Positions 24,601-32,779 of a stretch of DNA of 64,000 nt are shown here, piece by piece. Numbering within the stretch: position 1 is the first letter of the stretch; every line of letters starts with the position of its first letter. The DNA comes from Tridacna crocea (taxonomy: Eukaryota; Mollusca; Bivalvia; Cardiida; Cardiidae), in contig OX031061.1 of the NCBI GenBank assembly GCA_943736015.1, positions 12,657,290 to 12,721,289 on the forward strand. Direction: 5' to 3'. The notes below the pieces were generated by a model. It had not been told where the DNA came from and ran no database searches. It worked only from the letters and a program-made list of their open reading frames with translations. The translations under genes and the position numbers were made by a program.

Positions 24601-27600
24601 CTTTTCCCACAGTGTTTTCTACCCTTCACAAAACAAATTTCAAATTTTCAGTCACTTTTATTTTGTCGTCTGCAAATGCTTTCAATTTGGACCAGTCTAA
24701 AATATTGTCGTTTGGTAATGGGTTCAGTCATACTTATTAACTCTAGTTTCAGCCACTGTTTTAAATATTGTGTGCATATGCATTCAATTTGTATTGCTCG
24801 AAAATTTTGTTATTAATGGATATGCTTTGGGGGACATGTGCAGGGTAAAACTATCAGAACAAAACAAAAATACTTCACTTTGGACCTTAACACAGTTATC
24901 ACAGATGTGATGTACAATGTCGACCAGCAGTTGTTTGAATACTGTACAGCTAAATTTGCGGATAACACCCAGTGTTGTCACCCAGTGATAGATCTGAAGC
25001 ATGAGCTACCCCTCTGTATGGTGCATGGACTGAAAGCAGTAAGTGATGTTGGATTTTTAACCCTTTACCCCATAAGGCACTTCTATGGTATCTACAATTG
25101 ACCCTAAATAACAACAAGGATGAAGCCATTTCTTATGTGTATATGACACCTTTTGATAACATAGAAAGCATTGTGACAAAAGGTGAAATTGCTCGTGACG
25201 AGCAATTTCACCTTTTGCCACAATGTTTTCCAAAGGCTCCTACAAGCAATGTGTAGAAATGAGTATCTATGGAGTAAAGGGTTAGCTCTTTACCACACAG
25301 TACTGAGATTTCACAATCAGGAAGAATAAGACTGAAAGTTTTGCCATGAAACTTGCAGGGAATGTTAACTCTATAGCAAATGACAAAATTTTTGACAGGT
25401 TCAAATTAAGAGCAGTTCGAGACTAGTTAGATCTTACTTAAATAATCATTTCTGTCTTTGGTAGGATAGAAAACATTGTAGAAATAGGAGAAAATGCTGG
25501 TCACCAGCTTTTCCTCCTTTTCCCATAAACTTTTAAAAGGCTTCTTTCACACTGTAGTTAAAATTTGGCATTTAGTGGTGAAGGATTAACACCAAGTGAT
25601 AAAGCCATATGAAAGTCGGCTTGATTAAAAAAATATATATATATGTTTTCAGGAATTACATTTTGTTGCTTTTCGTTTTTGTGCAATAAACGCAACTTTT
25701 TAGGCTCTCAACCTCACTGGTGTTGGTTCAAGTCCTGCACTAAACATCCCCCCCCCCCCCTGAAATTTCATGTTTTCTTCTTTCCTGTCTCATTTTCTCT
25801 TTTTGTAATCATGAGTTCCAAAATTGAAAATAGCACAATTTCTGATCATCTAGACCAAATTAGCTGAACCATCAGATCTAGCAAAGTAGAAGTTCTGTTG
25901 CTGAAATCTAAAATAAGACAATAATGCTATGAAGAATGGTTGGTGAGTATGGACCCAGTTCTAACATACTCTAGAGATCTTGAGTGGCTCAGTGGTACAG
26001 GGTAGGGCTTGTTGCCTGGAAACCCCTGGTTTTAGTCTCATTAGAAAAATAAAGCTTTTCCTTGTAGCACCCTTGACTTGTGCAAGTTGCTTCAGAGCCA
26101 AAGCCTAGAACTTGTGATCCCAGGACTTGCATGGGTGTGTGAGCTGTTGCCCTGATATGATTGAAATAACGTTGAAAGCAAAAAAACTCTTTGCAATTAA
26201 TCAGTCAAGTAACTTATTCTAAAATGGATTGATATTTTTAGGATAATTTCCTGAAGACTCAAGAGGCAGAGCCTAAACCTAAAAGGCCAAGGAAGAAGAC
26301 TAAGCCCTCTGCCCTCACCCGTCCTCCCAAAAAAGGGAAAAAGAAGAAAAATCAAAGGAAGTTGGCCCAACAGCAGAAGGTATTAGCACAATCAGCGGAT
26401 GAAGCAAGTAAGAATATTTTGATATCTATGTTAGTACTACAGTGTACCTGTAAGTAGAAGTCTCAGTGGTTAAGTTTGGGGCCTTAAACTGGAGGTCCTA
26501 GGTTCAAGCCGCACCTGATAGGCTGGTTTTCTTATGTAAATGTCCTTTGGCAAGACACTTCAGAACCTTAGCTGGTACAGTGAAACCCAGGAAATACATG
26601 AATATGTGAGCTATTGCTGTGATACAACTGTGTAAAGCACCATTCTAAACCAGTACTCTTTGATTGCACTGCTATAGTACCTGGATTAATTTGAAGTAGA
26701 GTAATATATCAAGTACCTAGCAACAAAATTTTATGCTGCTCCAAATTGAAAGCACTCCCAGACAACATTATGAAATGCAGTTAAAATGATAGTATTTGCC
26801 TTTGAAAATTTACAACTGAAACAAACCAGACAAATATAGCTTAGAAGCTTTTATACTAGTTTTTGTATATTAATTGACTCTAGTAGTTGCCCACATGGGT
26901 GACGCCTGTGGAAGACTATTAGTCACTTTATGTGGAATAGAGAAAGGTAAAGGACAAAAACCCATCCTAAAACCTACAGTACCGAATTGACATAGCAAGC
27001 CGTTTAAAATAGAACAACATCTTAAATACTGTAATTTTTTTTTTCCAGAGTTGTTATAGCCAGAAAATGTAACTAAGTAAGGGACAAAGTAGATCAAAGA
27101 CCGGACTACACATTCTGTGCAGTCTGATCTTGACCTACTTTTGCTGCAAAATTAGGGATGTTTTCATCGTATTCATTCATCTTTCAGTTAAAAATTTTGT
27201 GTTTTCCTCAATGCCTATTGATCTGATTTTCAAACACTTTTACATGTTTCACACTGGTACCCTATCAAAGACAATTATAGCTTGGTTTGAGTAACATTGA
27301 ATTCGTCTACTGAAAAATGCCTTCATTCTGTATTGGTCTATTATTCTGTCATCTTAACCCTTTACCCCATAATGCATTTCAATGGTATCACTAATTGACC
27401 CTAAATAACAGTAAGGATGAAGCCATTTCTTATGTGTATATGACACCTTCTGATAGTGTAGAAAACATTGTGGCAAAAGGTGAAATTGCTCGTCACAAGC
27501 AATTTCACCTTTTGCCACCATGTTTTCTAAAGGCTCCTACAAGCAATGTGTAGAAATGAATATCTATGGAGTAAAGGGTTAAAAAGTTTCTTTTATTTTC

Positions 27601-30600
27601 AGTTGGAGCACAAGAAACTGATGAAGAACCACCTACCAATGATTCGGGAATTGAAGCGGTGGAAATGGACGAGGGGGATGATGAAACAGAGCAGGAAGAA
27701 CCTGAGACTAATTCTGTGCCGTCAAAGTCTGCCATTTTAAAAGCTGCTTCATCTGTTGTTTCTAAGTCTATGGACCAAACAGTCAAATCTGACTCTAAAC
27801 CTGTGATACAAACAGAGCGAAAATCAGAAAAACTTCCTTCAGTCAGCCAGCTAGAGGAGTTAGACAATCTTACAGGCTTACCCGGTATGTCCATAACTTA
27901 TAAGCCATGCTCTGTGTAAAAAGGGTTTGTCACATCTGCGAAAAGTATCGACCCAGATCAACCTGTACATTTTGAGCAGGCTGACCTTGGCCGAAACATT
28001 TTGCTACTGGTGAATTTTCTGTATACCAAAGGACCAGCCTACCTTATGGTTTAGTTGTTTTTTAGATAAATTGAATTTCATGGATCTACAGTAATGCTTG
28101 GTATCATACATCACATGGATGCATTAACCGTTTACTTCACAGATACTTATTTCTACGCATTGCTTGTAGGAGCCTTTGGAAAACATTGTGACAAAAGGTG
28201 AAATTGCTCGTGACGAGCAATTTCACCTTTTGTCACAATGTTTTCTATGCTTTCAAAAGGTCTCATATACACATAAGAAACGGCTTCATCCTTGCTGTTA
28301 TTTAGGGTCAATTGTAGATACCATAGAAATGTCTTATGGGGTAAACGGTTAACCCTTTACCAGACGCCAAAATTTTAGCCTTGTCCTAACTGAAGACATT
28401 TGCAGACGACAATTTCAGTGTGGCTCAAATGGTGTATTTTTTCCTCGATAGAAAAGAAAACATTGTGGGAAAAGGAGAAAATGCTGGTTACCAGCATTTT
28501 CTTTTTTTCCCACAATGTTTTCAAAATGCTTCTTTTCCAGGAGCGTCAAAAGTTGGCATTGTGTGTTAAAGGGTTAAGCCCCCCACAAGCTGTATAGTTA
28601 ATCTTCAAGAGAAACTACAGAACACAGATTAATAAGTTTGTGGTTTAACCCTTTACCAAATGAGAAAATTTTAGACTGGTCCGAATTGAAAACACTAGCA
28701 GACGACAAAATAAACATAACTCAAATATTGAAATTTGTTTCCAACTGGTAGAAAATTTTATGGGAAAAGGAGAAAATGCTGGTTACCAGCAATTCTCCTT
28801 TTCCCACAATATTTTCAAAAGGATTCTATCTCAGGGTCATAAAAACCAGGGATTTTTTGGTAAGGGGTTAAATGGAATTCTATTGAAATAGATGTGAAAC
28901 ACCAACCAATTGATTGAATGCCAGAAAAATGTGAACTCTTGACCAGATCATAGAATATCAGATCTTTCTTAAGAATAGAGAGAGATTAGTATAATTTGTA
29001 AGAACTTGTTTCTCATTCGATATAAAATAAATATGTTTAAACTAAATTAATAAGATATTTGCAGACTTCATATGTTGAAAATAACAAAAAAAGAAAAAGC
29101 AGGTTACCAGCATTTTTTTTTTCCTTTTCATGCAGTGTTTTAATCAGCATTTCTTCAACAAGACTTTTATAAAGAGTTTAGGACTAACGAATACAACATT
29201 CTAATTTTACCCTTTCAGAATTAGATAATGTGAAGATGTTTGGAGATTTGCCATTGGAGACTGCATCAAAATTACTGGAAGAGAATGACTTTCAAGAGGT
29301 TCTGAACAGATTGCCAGATGAAGCATTTGATATTTTCAGTAAGTTGATCTCGGTTTATGCAACCCTTCACCACACAATCTTGACTTTTTACAACTCTGAG
29401 GAAGAAGGCTTTTGAAAACATTGTGGGAAAAGAAGAAAATGCTGGTAACCAGCATTTTCTCCTTTTCCCACAATGTTTTCTGCCTAATGGACAACAAATC
29501 CCAACATTAGTGCCACATTCAAATTGTTGCCTGCAGGTGCTTTCAACTTGGACTAGTCTAAAATTCTGTTGTTGTGTTATGAAGAGTTAACCTCATTACT
29601 CCTGTGTTTTAATTACCCGATGATAGAAAGCTGCTGAAACAATCGTGGAAAAAAATAAAATGCTAGTGACCAGCATTTTCTCCTTCTCCTTTTCTCACAA
29701 TCTGCAGGCAGAAGGGAAATTTATGTTATATGTGGTATGACATTATTGTTTGTTGTTTTTCAGATAAACCGTCAGCTGTACCAAGTAATGAAGAACTTGA
29801 GGAACTGGAGAAGTCACTAGCAATGGCAAATAGAGACCTGAAGAATACAAAAGATTCCATATATCAAACTGCATCATCACTGTCTTCATCATCATCATCA
29901 ATGGATCAGTCTGCTTCATCACAACAACAACAGCAGCCACAGCTGCATCATCAGCAACAGCCACAGCTGCATCATCAACAACAACAACAAACCGCCCATT
30001 CATCCATCTTGGACGATGCTGATGATATAACACGTCAGATCGCTGAAGAGATACTAAAGCAGAACATTGGGACAGGTTCGAGTATAAATGAATCTTCAGT
30101 GTGCAACGGGGATGCTCAGGAGAGTATAAAGGCCATCGCTCGAAGTCTTTCAACATCAGGAATGCTTCTTACCTCAGATTTAAATCAAAGATCACAAAGT
30201 CAGGACTTATCTGTGATACAAGGTCGAACTATGAGTCTTTCAAGGTCACAGTCATTGAACCCTTACGGATGTGTGGGTCAGGTATTTCACCCTCCTAATG
30301 TGGCCCTACAGAGCACTCCACAAACGAGAGCACAACAGCTGCCATTGGCCTCATCTACATTAAGTTTGACAAAAAGTCAAGTGTCTGTTAGCACGCCTGG
30401 GCAGGCCAATGTTGTCCCTAGGAATGTAACAGTGCTGCCTCAAGGATTATTTCAGGCACAGCTGCCGGTATCTACTATATCAGTTCAGCAACCAGTGGTA
30501 TCTACGCCAGCAACCACTGTAAGTTCTAGTTTAAATGTGTTACCCAGGCCCATAGTTACAACTGGAGTAGTAAATTTTCAAAGTGGTCAGCCATTAACAG

Positions 30601-31412
30601 CACACCAGTTATCTCAGTTAGTGCAGCAGGCAGCTCGACAATTACCCCCTGTACCCCCGTATATTCCTCGTCCAGCCACAACTATCTCTCAGACAGTCGT
30701 GACACAACAACCTGTCACTGTAACATCTGCACAGACCACATTGTCTCAGCTAACCCAGCAACAGCTGCAAGTTCAACAACTAGTACAGCAGAGAGAGCAG
30801 CTGACCCAACAACAACAACATTTACTCACTCAACAGTTGTTACAACAACACCTGCTAGCTCTTGCCCAACAACAAAGTCAGCAAAGTCAGCTCTCACAGA
30901 AACTGCAGACAGAGCCTCTAGTGACTCTACAGCATCAACAGCAAGGCTTGATCAGTGCTAATAAAACACAGCCTTTGTTAACTCCCAATGTAAACATATC
31001 TGCTCTCCTACAGCAGAGCCACAGGATCAATCAACTTCACACAATGTCTAGTGTAACCCCAGTTCAGGTGCCACAATTAGTGAAAACAAACTTTACCACG
31101 GCTCAGCCAATGGTTACCAGTTCTATACTTGCTCAAGTGACTTTACCAACTGCAAATATAGTATGGACAGCACCCCCAAATATTACAATAACCTCTTCTA
31201 ACGGGTTTTCCCGAAATGTTTTACAAGGTACTGGTAATATTACAAGTACTGTAGCCACAACTAGTGCAAAAGTCAAACAAGTTGATACTGTAATAGATCT
31301 GACAGACTCAAATGACACACCTATGTACCCAAGAAATGAGAAAGCCCTCACAACTGTAGCCCCATCTAGCTATCCTTCACAGACAGCCCCTTCACCTCAT
31401 GGAAAATCTTGA
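15453..31412 (+). CDS. INO80D: INO80 complex subunit D, ten coding exons
   Basis: INO80D is a metazoan accessory subunit of the nuclear INO80 ATP-dependent nucleosome remodeller. The start is the ATG of MYEGKNIHF, which matches the family N-terminus. Coding exons are 15453-15670, 17087-18849, 20094-20199, 21865-22083, 22901-23004, 24905-25038, 26242-26407, 27603-27884, 29219-29338 and 29764-31412. All introns are GT-AG and the sum is 4761 nt. Two C3H-C3H zinc modules are visible. The first uses C18, C25, C36, H39, C51, C62, C75 and H78. The second uses C780, C790, C801, H804, C817, C827, C841 and H844. Between them is a Ser/Thr-rich linker; after them come a basic stretch, an acidic stretch, the family motif around NDFQEVLNRLPDE and a Gln-rich tail. 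At 1586 residues it is longer than the vertebrate protein (about 1000), mainly in exons 2 and 10. No promoter or 5' non-coding exon could be fixed. Confidence 0.95.
15902..16136 (+). mobile_element. Family A MITE in INO80D intron 1
   Basis: TTAACCCTTTACCACATGAG to GTGTGGTAAAGAATTAA; arms AAAACACTGTGGG and CCCACAGTGTTTT. Confidence 0.9.
16836..16975. mobile_element. Family B-like element, shortened, INO80D intron 1
   Basis: The hairpin AACATTGTGAGAAAAGGTG pairs with CACCTTTTCTCACAATGTT, a version found in no other copy here. Flanks only loosely match family B. Confidence 0.65.
17087..18849 (+). CDS. INO80D: INO80D coding exon 2, Ser/Thr-rich linker
   Basis: The acceptor TGACAG ends at 17086. 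The exon opens with YCNNHMQVLGMLPKK, closing the first zinc module (C75, H78) and matching the family. It then runs about 570 residues of Ser/Thr/Pro/Gln-rich, probably disordered sequence. A basic KPQKIRKLL-type segment near the end leads into YYKKYKLRKQ. The donor is GTAAGT at 18850. An open frame runs on past it into a palindromic MITE; that extension is intronic. Confidence 0.93.
18941..19137. mobile_element. Family C palindromic MITE in INO80D intron 2
   Basis: Same architecture as 11692-11885, flanked by direct CCAGG at 18936-18940 and 19138-19142. Confidence 0.88.
19545..19700 (+). mobile_element. Family A MITE, decayed, INO80D intron 2
   Basis: CTAAAAGCATTTGCAGATGAG then ATGGGAAAAGAAGGAAATG and a mismatched right arm; right end lost. 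Confidence 0.65.
20094..20199 (+). CDS. INO80D: INO80D coding exon 3, acidic
   Basis: The acceptor TTGTAG ends at 20093 and the donor is GTGAGT at 20200. The 106-nt exon is too short to stand out as an open frame. It encodes an acidic segment with MLPWQPDWF followed by SSDEEGCDDDE, aligning with the LFPHLGLDWSEESGEE region of vertebrate INO80D. Phases 1 in and 2 out agree with the neighbouring exons. Confidence 0.9.
20261..20789. mobile_element. Family G MITE split by a SINE, INO80D intron 3
   Basis: Long TIRs: CCATGCTCTG then GGGGCTTAATGCATCTC at left; AGACGCATTGATCCCCC then CAGAGCATGG at right. The SINE at 20330-20582 is inserted in it, and a family A element abuts the right end. Confidence 0.75.
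20330..20582 (+). mobile_element. tRNA-derived SINE with 13-bp target duplication
   Basis: Flanked by CCCAAGCCATGAC (20317-20329) and CCCAAGTCATGAC (20583-20595), one mismatch. The head GCTCGGCTCAATGATGAGCG and GTGGTTGTGAGTTAGATACC are A- and B-box-like. The tail GGCGTTAAACCCCAATACAA is common in mollusc SINEs. Confidence 0.82.
20788..21016 (+). mobile_element. Family A MITE, INO80D intron 3
   Basis: TTAACTCTTTACCACAC to GTGTGGTAATGGGTTAA; perfect hairpin with AACACTGTGGG arms. Confidence 0.92.
21146..21376 (+). mobile_element. Family A MITE, decayed, INO80D intron 3
   Basis: CTACCAAATGACAAAATTTT at left, GATTGTTTGTTAAAGG at right; hairpin with several unpaired sites. Confidence 0.7.
21865..22083 (+). 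CDS. INO80D: INO80D coding exon 4, basic helix
   Basis: The acceptor TTTCAG ends at 21864 and the donor is GTAAGA at 22084. It encodes CDYDMRTTKLALVRAQL, then an Arg-rich, likely helical stretch, then IQAAKDGARCAVSTLNE. This corresponds to the Leu/Arg helical region before the second zinc module in the family (LIQELRRAACSR in vertebrates). Confidence 0.9.
22271..22499 (+). mobile_element. Family B MITE, INO80D intron 4
   Basis: TTAACCCTTTACTCCACAG to ATGGGGTAAAGGGTTAA. Arms AAAACATTGTTGTAAAAGG and its near complement. Shares its right TTAA with the next element. Confidence 0.92.
22496..22730 (+). mobile_element. Family A MITE abutting the family B copy
   Basis: Starts in the shared TTAA (22496-22499), continues CTCTTTACAAATAACAAG and ends GTGTGGTAAAAAATT. 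Confidence 0.82.
22743..22865 (+). mobile_element. Family A MITE, hairpin and right end only
   Basis: Shortened hairpin followed by TTCTTTCTCAGGGTTG and GTGTGGTAAAGAGTTAA; its last 100 bp repeat those of the preceding copy. Confidence 0.75.
22901..23004 (+). CDS. INO80D: INO80D coding exon 5, second zinc module part 1
   Basis: The acceptor ATTTCAG ends at 22900 and the donor is GTATCC at 23005. The 104-nt exon supplies C780, C790 and C801 of the second zinc module. It ends after TNHCIK plus one base, so the next residue is completed by exon 6. Confidence 0.92.
23315..23545 (+). mobile_element. Family B MITE, INO80D intron 5
   Basis: TTAAACCCTTTACTCCATAG to GGGGTAAAGGGTCAA; perfect arms AACATTGTGACAAAAGGTG. 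Confidence 0.88.
23668..23930. mobile_element. Family G MITE, INO80D intron 5
   Basis: AAAAGGGGGTTTAATGTATC at left; GATGCATTAAAGTCCGC and ATAGAGCATGGCTC at right. Confidence 0.65.
24032..24261 (-). mobile_element. Family A MITE, complete, INO80D intron 5
   Basis: TTAACCCATTACCACAC to GTGTGGTAATGGGTTAA. Six substitutions and one indel from 2579-2807. Confidence 0.93.
24266..24350 (-). mobile_element. Family A MITE, hairpin remnant
   Basis: AAAACCTTGTGGGAAAAAGAG paired with a mismatched right arm; no termini. Confidence 0.6.
24498..24725 (-). mobile_element. Family A MITE, INO80D intron 5
   Basis: TTAACCCATTACCACAC to TTTGGTAATGGGTTCA; ends about 180 bp before exon 6. The right TTAA has mutated. 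Confidence 0.9.
24905..25038 (+). CDS. INO80D: INO80D coding exon 6, second zinc module part 2
   Basis: The acceptor is ATCACAG ending at 24904. Using it, the split codon becomes CAT, giving C-I-K-H with zinc ligand H804, and the protein aligns with the vertebrate one without a gap (HVMYNVDQQLFEYCTAKF). The alternative AG at 24895 would lose the histidine and add residues. C817, C827, C841 and H844 follow. The donor GTAAGT is at 25039, phase 0. A family B element begins 18 nt into the intron. Confidence 0.92.
25057..25285 (-). mobile_element. Family B MITE 18 nt past INO80D exon 6
   Basis: TTAACCCTTTACCCCATAAG to GGAGTAAAGGGTTAG. A stray family A terminus (CTCTTTACCACACAG) follows directly. 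Confidence 0.9.
25364..25589 (+). mobile_element. Family A MITE, decayed, INO80D intron 6
   Basis: TTAACTCTATAGCAAATG to TAGTGGTGAAGGATTAA; hairpin partly unpaired. Confidence 0.75.
25893..25957. mobile_element. Family C MITE, right end only
   Basis: AATGGTTGGTGAGTATGGACC matches the family C right terminus; the left half is gone. Confidence 0.5.
25977..26190 (+). mobile_element. tRNA-derived SINE, INO80D intron 6
   Basis: A-box-like GTGGCTCAGTGGTACAGGG. The 3' part GTGAGCTGTTGCCCTGATA is shared with the copy at 26447. Confidence 0.55.
26242..26407 (+). CDS. INO80D: INO80D coding exon 7, basic segment
   Basis: The acceptor TTTTTAG ends at 26241 and the donor is GTAAGA at 26408. It begins DNFLKTQ, the same DNFL as the vertebrate protein. 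Next come PKRPRKKTKPSAL and a Lys run, a likely nuclear localisation and nucleic-acid-contacting segment. Confidence 0.92.
26447..26665 (+). mobile_element. tRNA-derived SINE, INO80D intron 7
   Basis: A-box-like TCTCAGTGGTTAAG, B box TAGGTTCAAGCC; tail GTGTAAAGCACC, a frequent SINE ending. Confidence 0.65.
27080..27150. repeat. Family E short palindrome, INO80D intron 7
   Basis: AGATCAAAGACCGGACTACAC facing GTGCAGTCTGATCTTGACC. Confidence 0.5.
27354..27582 (-). mobile_element. Family B MITE 20 nt before INO80D exon 8
   Basis: TTAACCCTTTACCCCATAAT to GGAGTAAAGGGTTAA. Only 27583-27602 separates it from the exon. Confidence 0.92.
27603..27884 (+). CDS. INO80D: INO80D coding exon 8, acidic linker
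   Basis: The acceptor TTTTCAG ends at 27602 and the donor is GTATGT at 27885. It encodes an acidic stretch (EMDEGDDETEQEE) and a Ser/Lys segment ending LEELDNLTGLP. The last 20 nt before the exon separate it from a family B element, so the branch point probably lies inside that element. Confidence 0.88.
28124..28352 (+). mobile_element. Family B MITE, INO80D intron 8
   Basis: TTAACCGTTTACTTCACAG to GGGGTAAACGGTTAA; the G to C change in the left terminus is matched in the right. Shares TTAA with the next element. Confidence 0.92.
28349..28577 (+). mobile_element. Family A MITE abutting family B, INO80D intron 8
   Basis: TTAACCCTTTACCAGACG to GTGTGTTAAAGGGTTAA; right arm has TTTCTTTTTTTCCC. 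Confidence 0.9.
28645..28871 (+). mobile_element. Family A MITE, INO80D intron 8
   Basis: TTAACCCTTTACCAAATGAG to TTTTTGGTAAGGGGTTAA. Confidence 0.88.
29219..29338 (+). CDS. INO80D: INO80D coding exon 9, conserved LPD motif
   Basis: The acceptor CTTTCAG ends at 29218 and the donor is GTAAGT at 29339. It encodes the conserved acidic-hydrophobic motif LEENDFQEVLNRLPDEAF, equivalent to LNQEDFSDVLPRLPDDL in vertebrates. A family A element starts about 20 nt past the donor. Confidence 0.92.
29359..29590 (-). mobile_element. Family A MITE 20 nt past INO80D exon 9
   Basis: Left CAACCCTTCACCACAC with the TTAA lost; right TTGTGTTATGAAGAGTTAA. Fills much of the 425-nt intron 9. Confidence 0.85.
29587..29705 (-). 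mobile_element. Family A MITE fragment, INO80D intron 9
   Basis: Shares TTAA at 29587-29590; hairpin with ATGCTAGTGACCAGCAT loop and a damaged right arm; ends about 60 nt before exon 10. Confidence 0.65.
29764..31412 (+). CDS. INO80D: INO80D coding exon 10, Gln-rich C-terminus
   Basis: The acceptor TTTTCAG ends at 29763 and the stop TGA is at 31410-31412. The first residues (NEELEELEKSL) match the family's EEAEELERAL motif. The rest is low complexity: His/Gln runs from CAACAG and CATCAT repeats near 29930-29990, then several Gln-rich segments. A canonical SUMO-interacting-type motif, VIDLTDS, lies at residues 1547-1553 (from 31290). I could not assign a polyadenylation site; the first AATAAA I noticed downstream is at 33121. 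Confidence 0.92.
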
Positions 31413-31473
31413 CCCCTGTGGCAACATCATGGCTTTTATATACTTGTCCAATTTTCATGATGGTAAACTTGCA

Positions 31474-31924
31474 TTAAGTCTTTATCAAATGACAAAATTT
31501 TAGACTTGTCCAATTTGAAAGCATTTCCAGACAACAACTTAACCCTTGCCCAGACAAGCCCTGGTTTTCATTACCTTGAAAAAGAAGGTTTTTAAAAACA
31601 TTGAGGGAAAAGGAGAAGTTGCTGGTGACCAGCATTTTTCTCCTTTTCACACCATGTTTTCAACCCATCCTAGAACAAGTTTCAATTGTTGAATCAAAAA
31701 AATTTTCTCATCTGGAGATGCTTTCAATTTGGACCAGTCTAAAATTTTGTTGTGTGGTAAAGACTTAAATGTCGCACATGTTGTAGAATTTGTCTCTCAT
31801 TGGGGAAAAAACACTTTGGAAAAATGAGAAAAATGAGATGATGAGGTCTCCATTGTCCACAATATCTTCTAACCCCTTATTCTTCTTGGTTGCTAAAACT
31901 CGGGATTGTGTGGTGAAAGGTTAC
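31474..31924 (+). mobile_element. Family A MITE, hosting another copy
   Basis: Left half 31474-31542 (TTAAGTCTTTATCAAATG) and right half from about 31768 (ending GTGTGGTGAAAGGTTA) are separated by a complete inverted copy. Confidence 0.8.
31539..31768 (-). mobile_element. Family A MITE nested in family A
   Basis: TTAACCCTTGCCCAGACAAG to TGTGTGGTAAAGACTTAA, lying about 130 bp beyond the INO80D stop. Confidence 0.88.
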
Positions 31925-32161
31925 AGATGCATGTATGATAGTTTGAAGGCCCATTCAATCAGAATATTTTTCAACTGCATATTCTTTGCAGTCTGGTCTT
32001 GATTCCACTCTCTGCAGTAGCACTGTCAGTTATTTTTAGTGTCCTAATGGTTCTTGCCATTTTTGTTACAATCTTTAATGTCACTTTGTACAGCTCACCT
32101 ATCCAAATTTATTCAGAACACAGTCCATTATGAAATTTGTCTTCCTTTACCCCTGTGCATT

Positions 32162-32387
32162 TTAACACATTACCAAACGACAAAATTTTAAGTGTGTCCG
32201 TATCAAAAGTATTGGCAGACAACGATAAAGGTGACTTAAAATTTGAAATTTGTGTTGTGAAGGGTTGAAAACATTGTGGGAAAAGGAGAAAATGCTGGTT
32301 GCCAGCATTTTCTCCTTTTCCCTCAATGCTTTCAAAAGGCTCCTTTCCAAGGGTCTTCAGAAGTCGGGATTGTTTGGTAATGGGATA
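32162..32387 (+). mobile_element. Family A MITE
   Basis: TTAACACATTACCAAACG to TTTGGTAATGGGATAA. Confidence 0.9.
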
Positions 32388-32495
32388 AACCAAGTCCTTG
32401 TAATCCGCAGTAAATTGAATGTATGTTTTCAATTTTTTAAAGTAAATTTGTACTTTTGTTCAAGATATATGAAGCGTGCTCTAGCATAAAGAGAC

Positions 32496-32667
32496 TTAAC
32501 CTTGTACCACACAATCCGAACTTAACGACCCTGAGAAAGAAGCTTTTTGAAAACATAGGAAAAGGAGAAAATGCTGTTCCCAGCATTTTCTCCTTTTCCC
32601 ACAATGTTTTCAAAATGCTTTTCTTTCAGGGTCAATGAAAGTCGGGGATTATGTGGTAAAGGGATAA
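32496..32667. mobile_element. Foldback form: two family A right ends
   Basis: Both halves carry the right-end sequence (CCACACAATCCG with ACGACCCTGAGAAAG at left; TTTCAGGGTCAATGAAAG with GATTATGTGGTAAAGGG at right), so the whole 172 bp is one palindrome with no left end. Confidence 0.85.
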
Positions 32668-32779
32668 CTCCAAACTGAGTTTTTCAGCCTGATTTTGACT
32701 CCCTGAGTAATGCATCTGTAAAGTTTTTCCTAAATATTCTGTACTCTCTCAATGATAGAGCCCATCTTAAGGGCTACGT

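Larger units (their letters stand above)
27904..28603. mobile_element. Family G MITE split by a B-A pair, INO80D intron 8
   Basis: Left end CCATGCTCTGTG. The left half stops at GATGCATTAA (28127) and resumes at TTAAGCCCCCC (28574), so both inserts entered the TTAA inside the family G right TIR. Confidence 0.75.

Noticed and set aside
24895-24904. Alternative exon 6 acceptor after CTTAACACAG
   Set aside because: It keeps frame differently but loses zinc ligand H804 and breaks the gap-free alignment with vertebrate INO80D.
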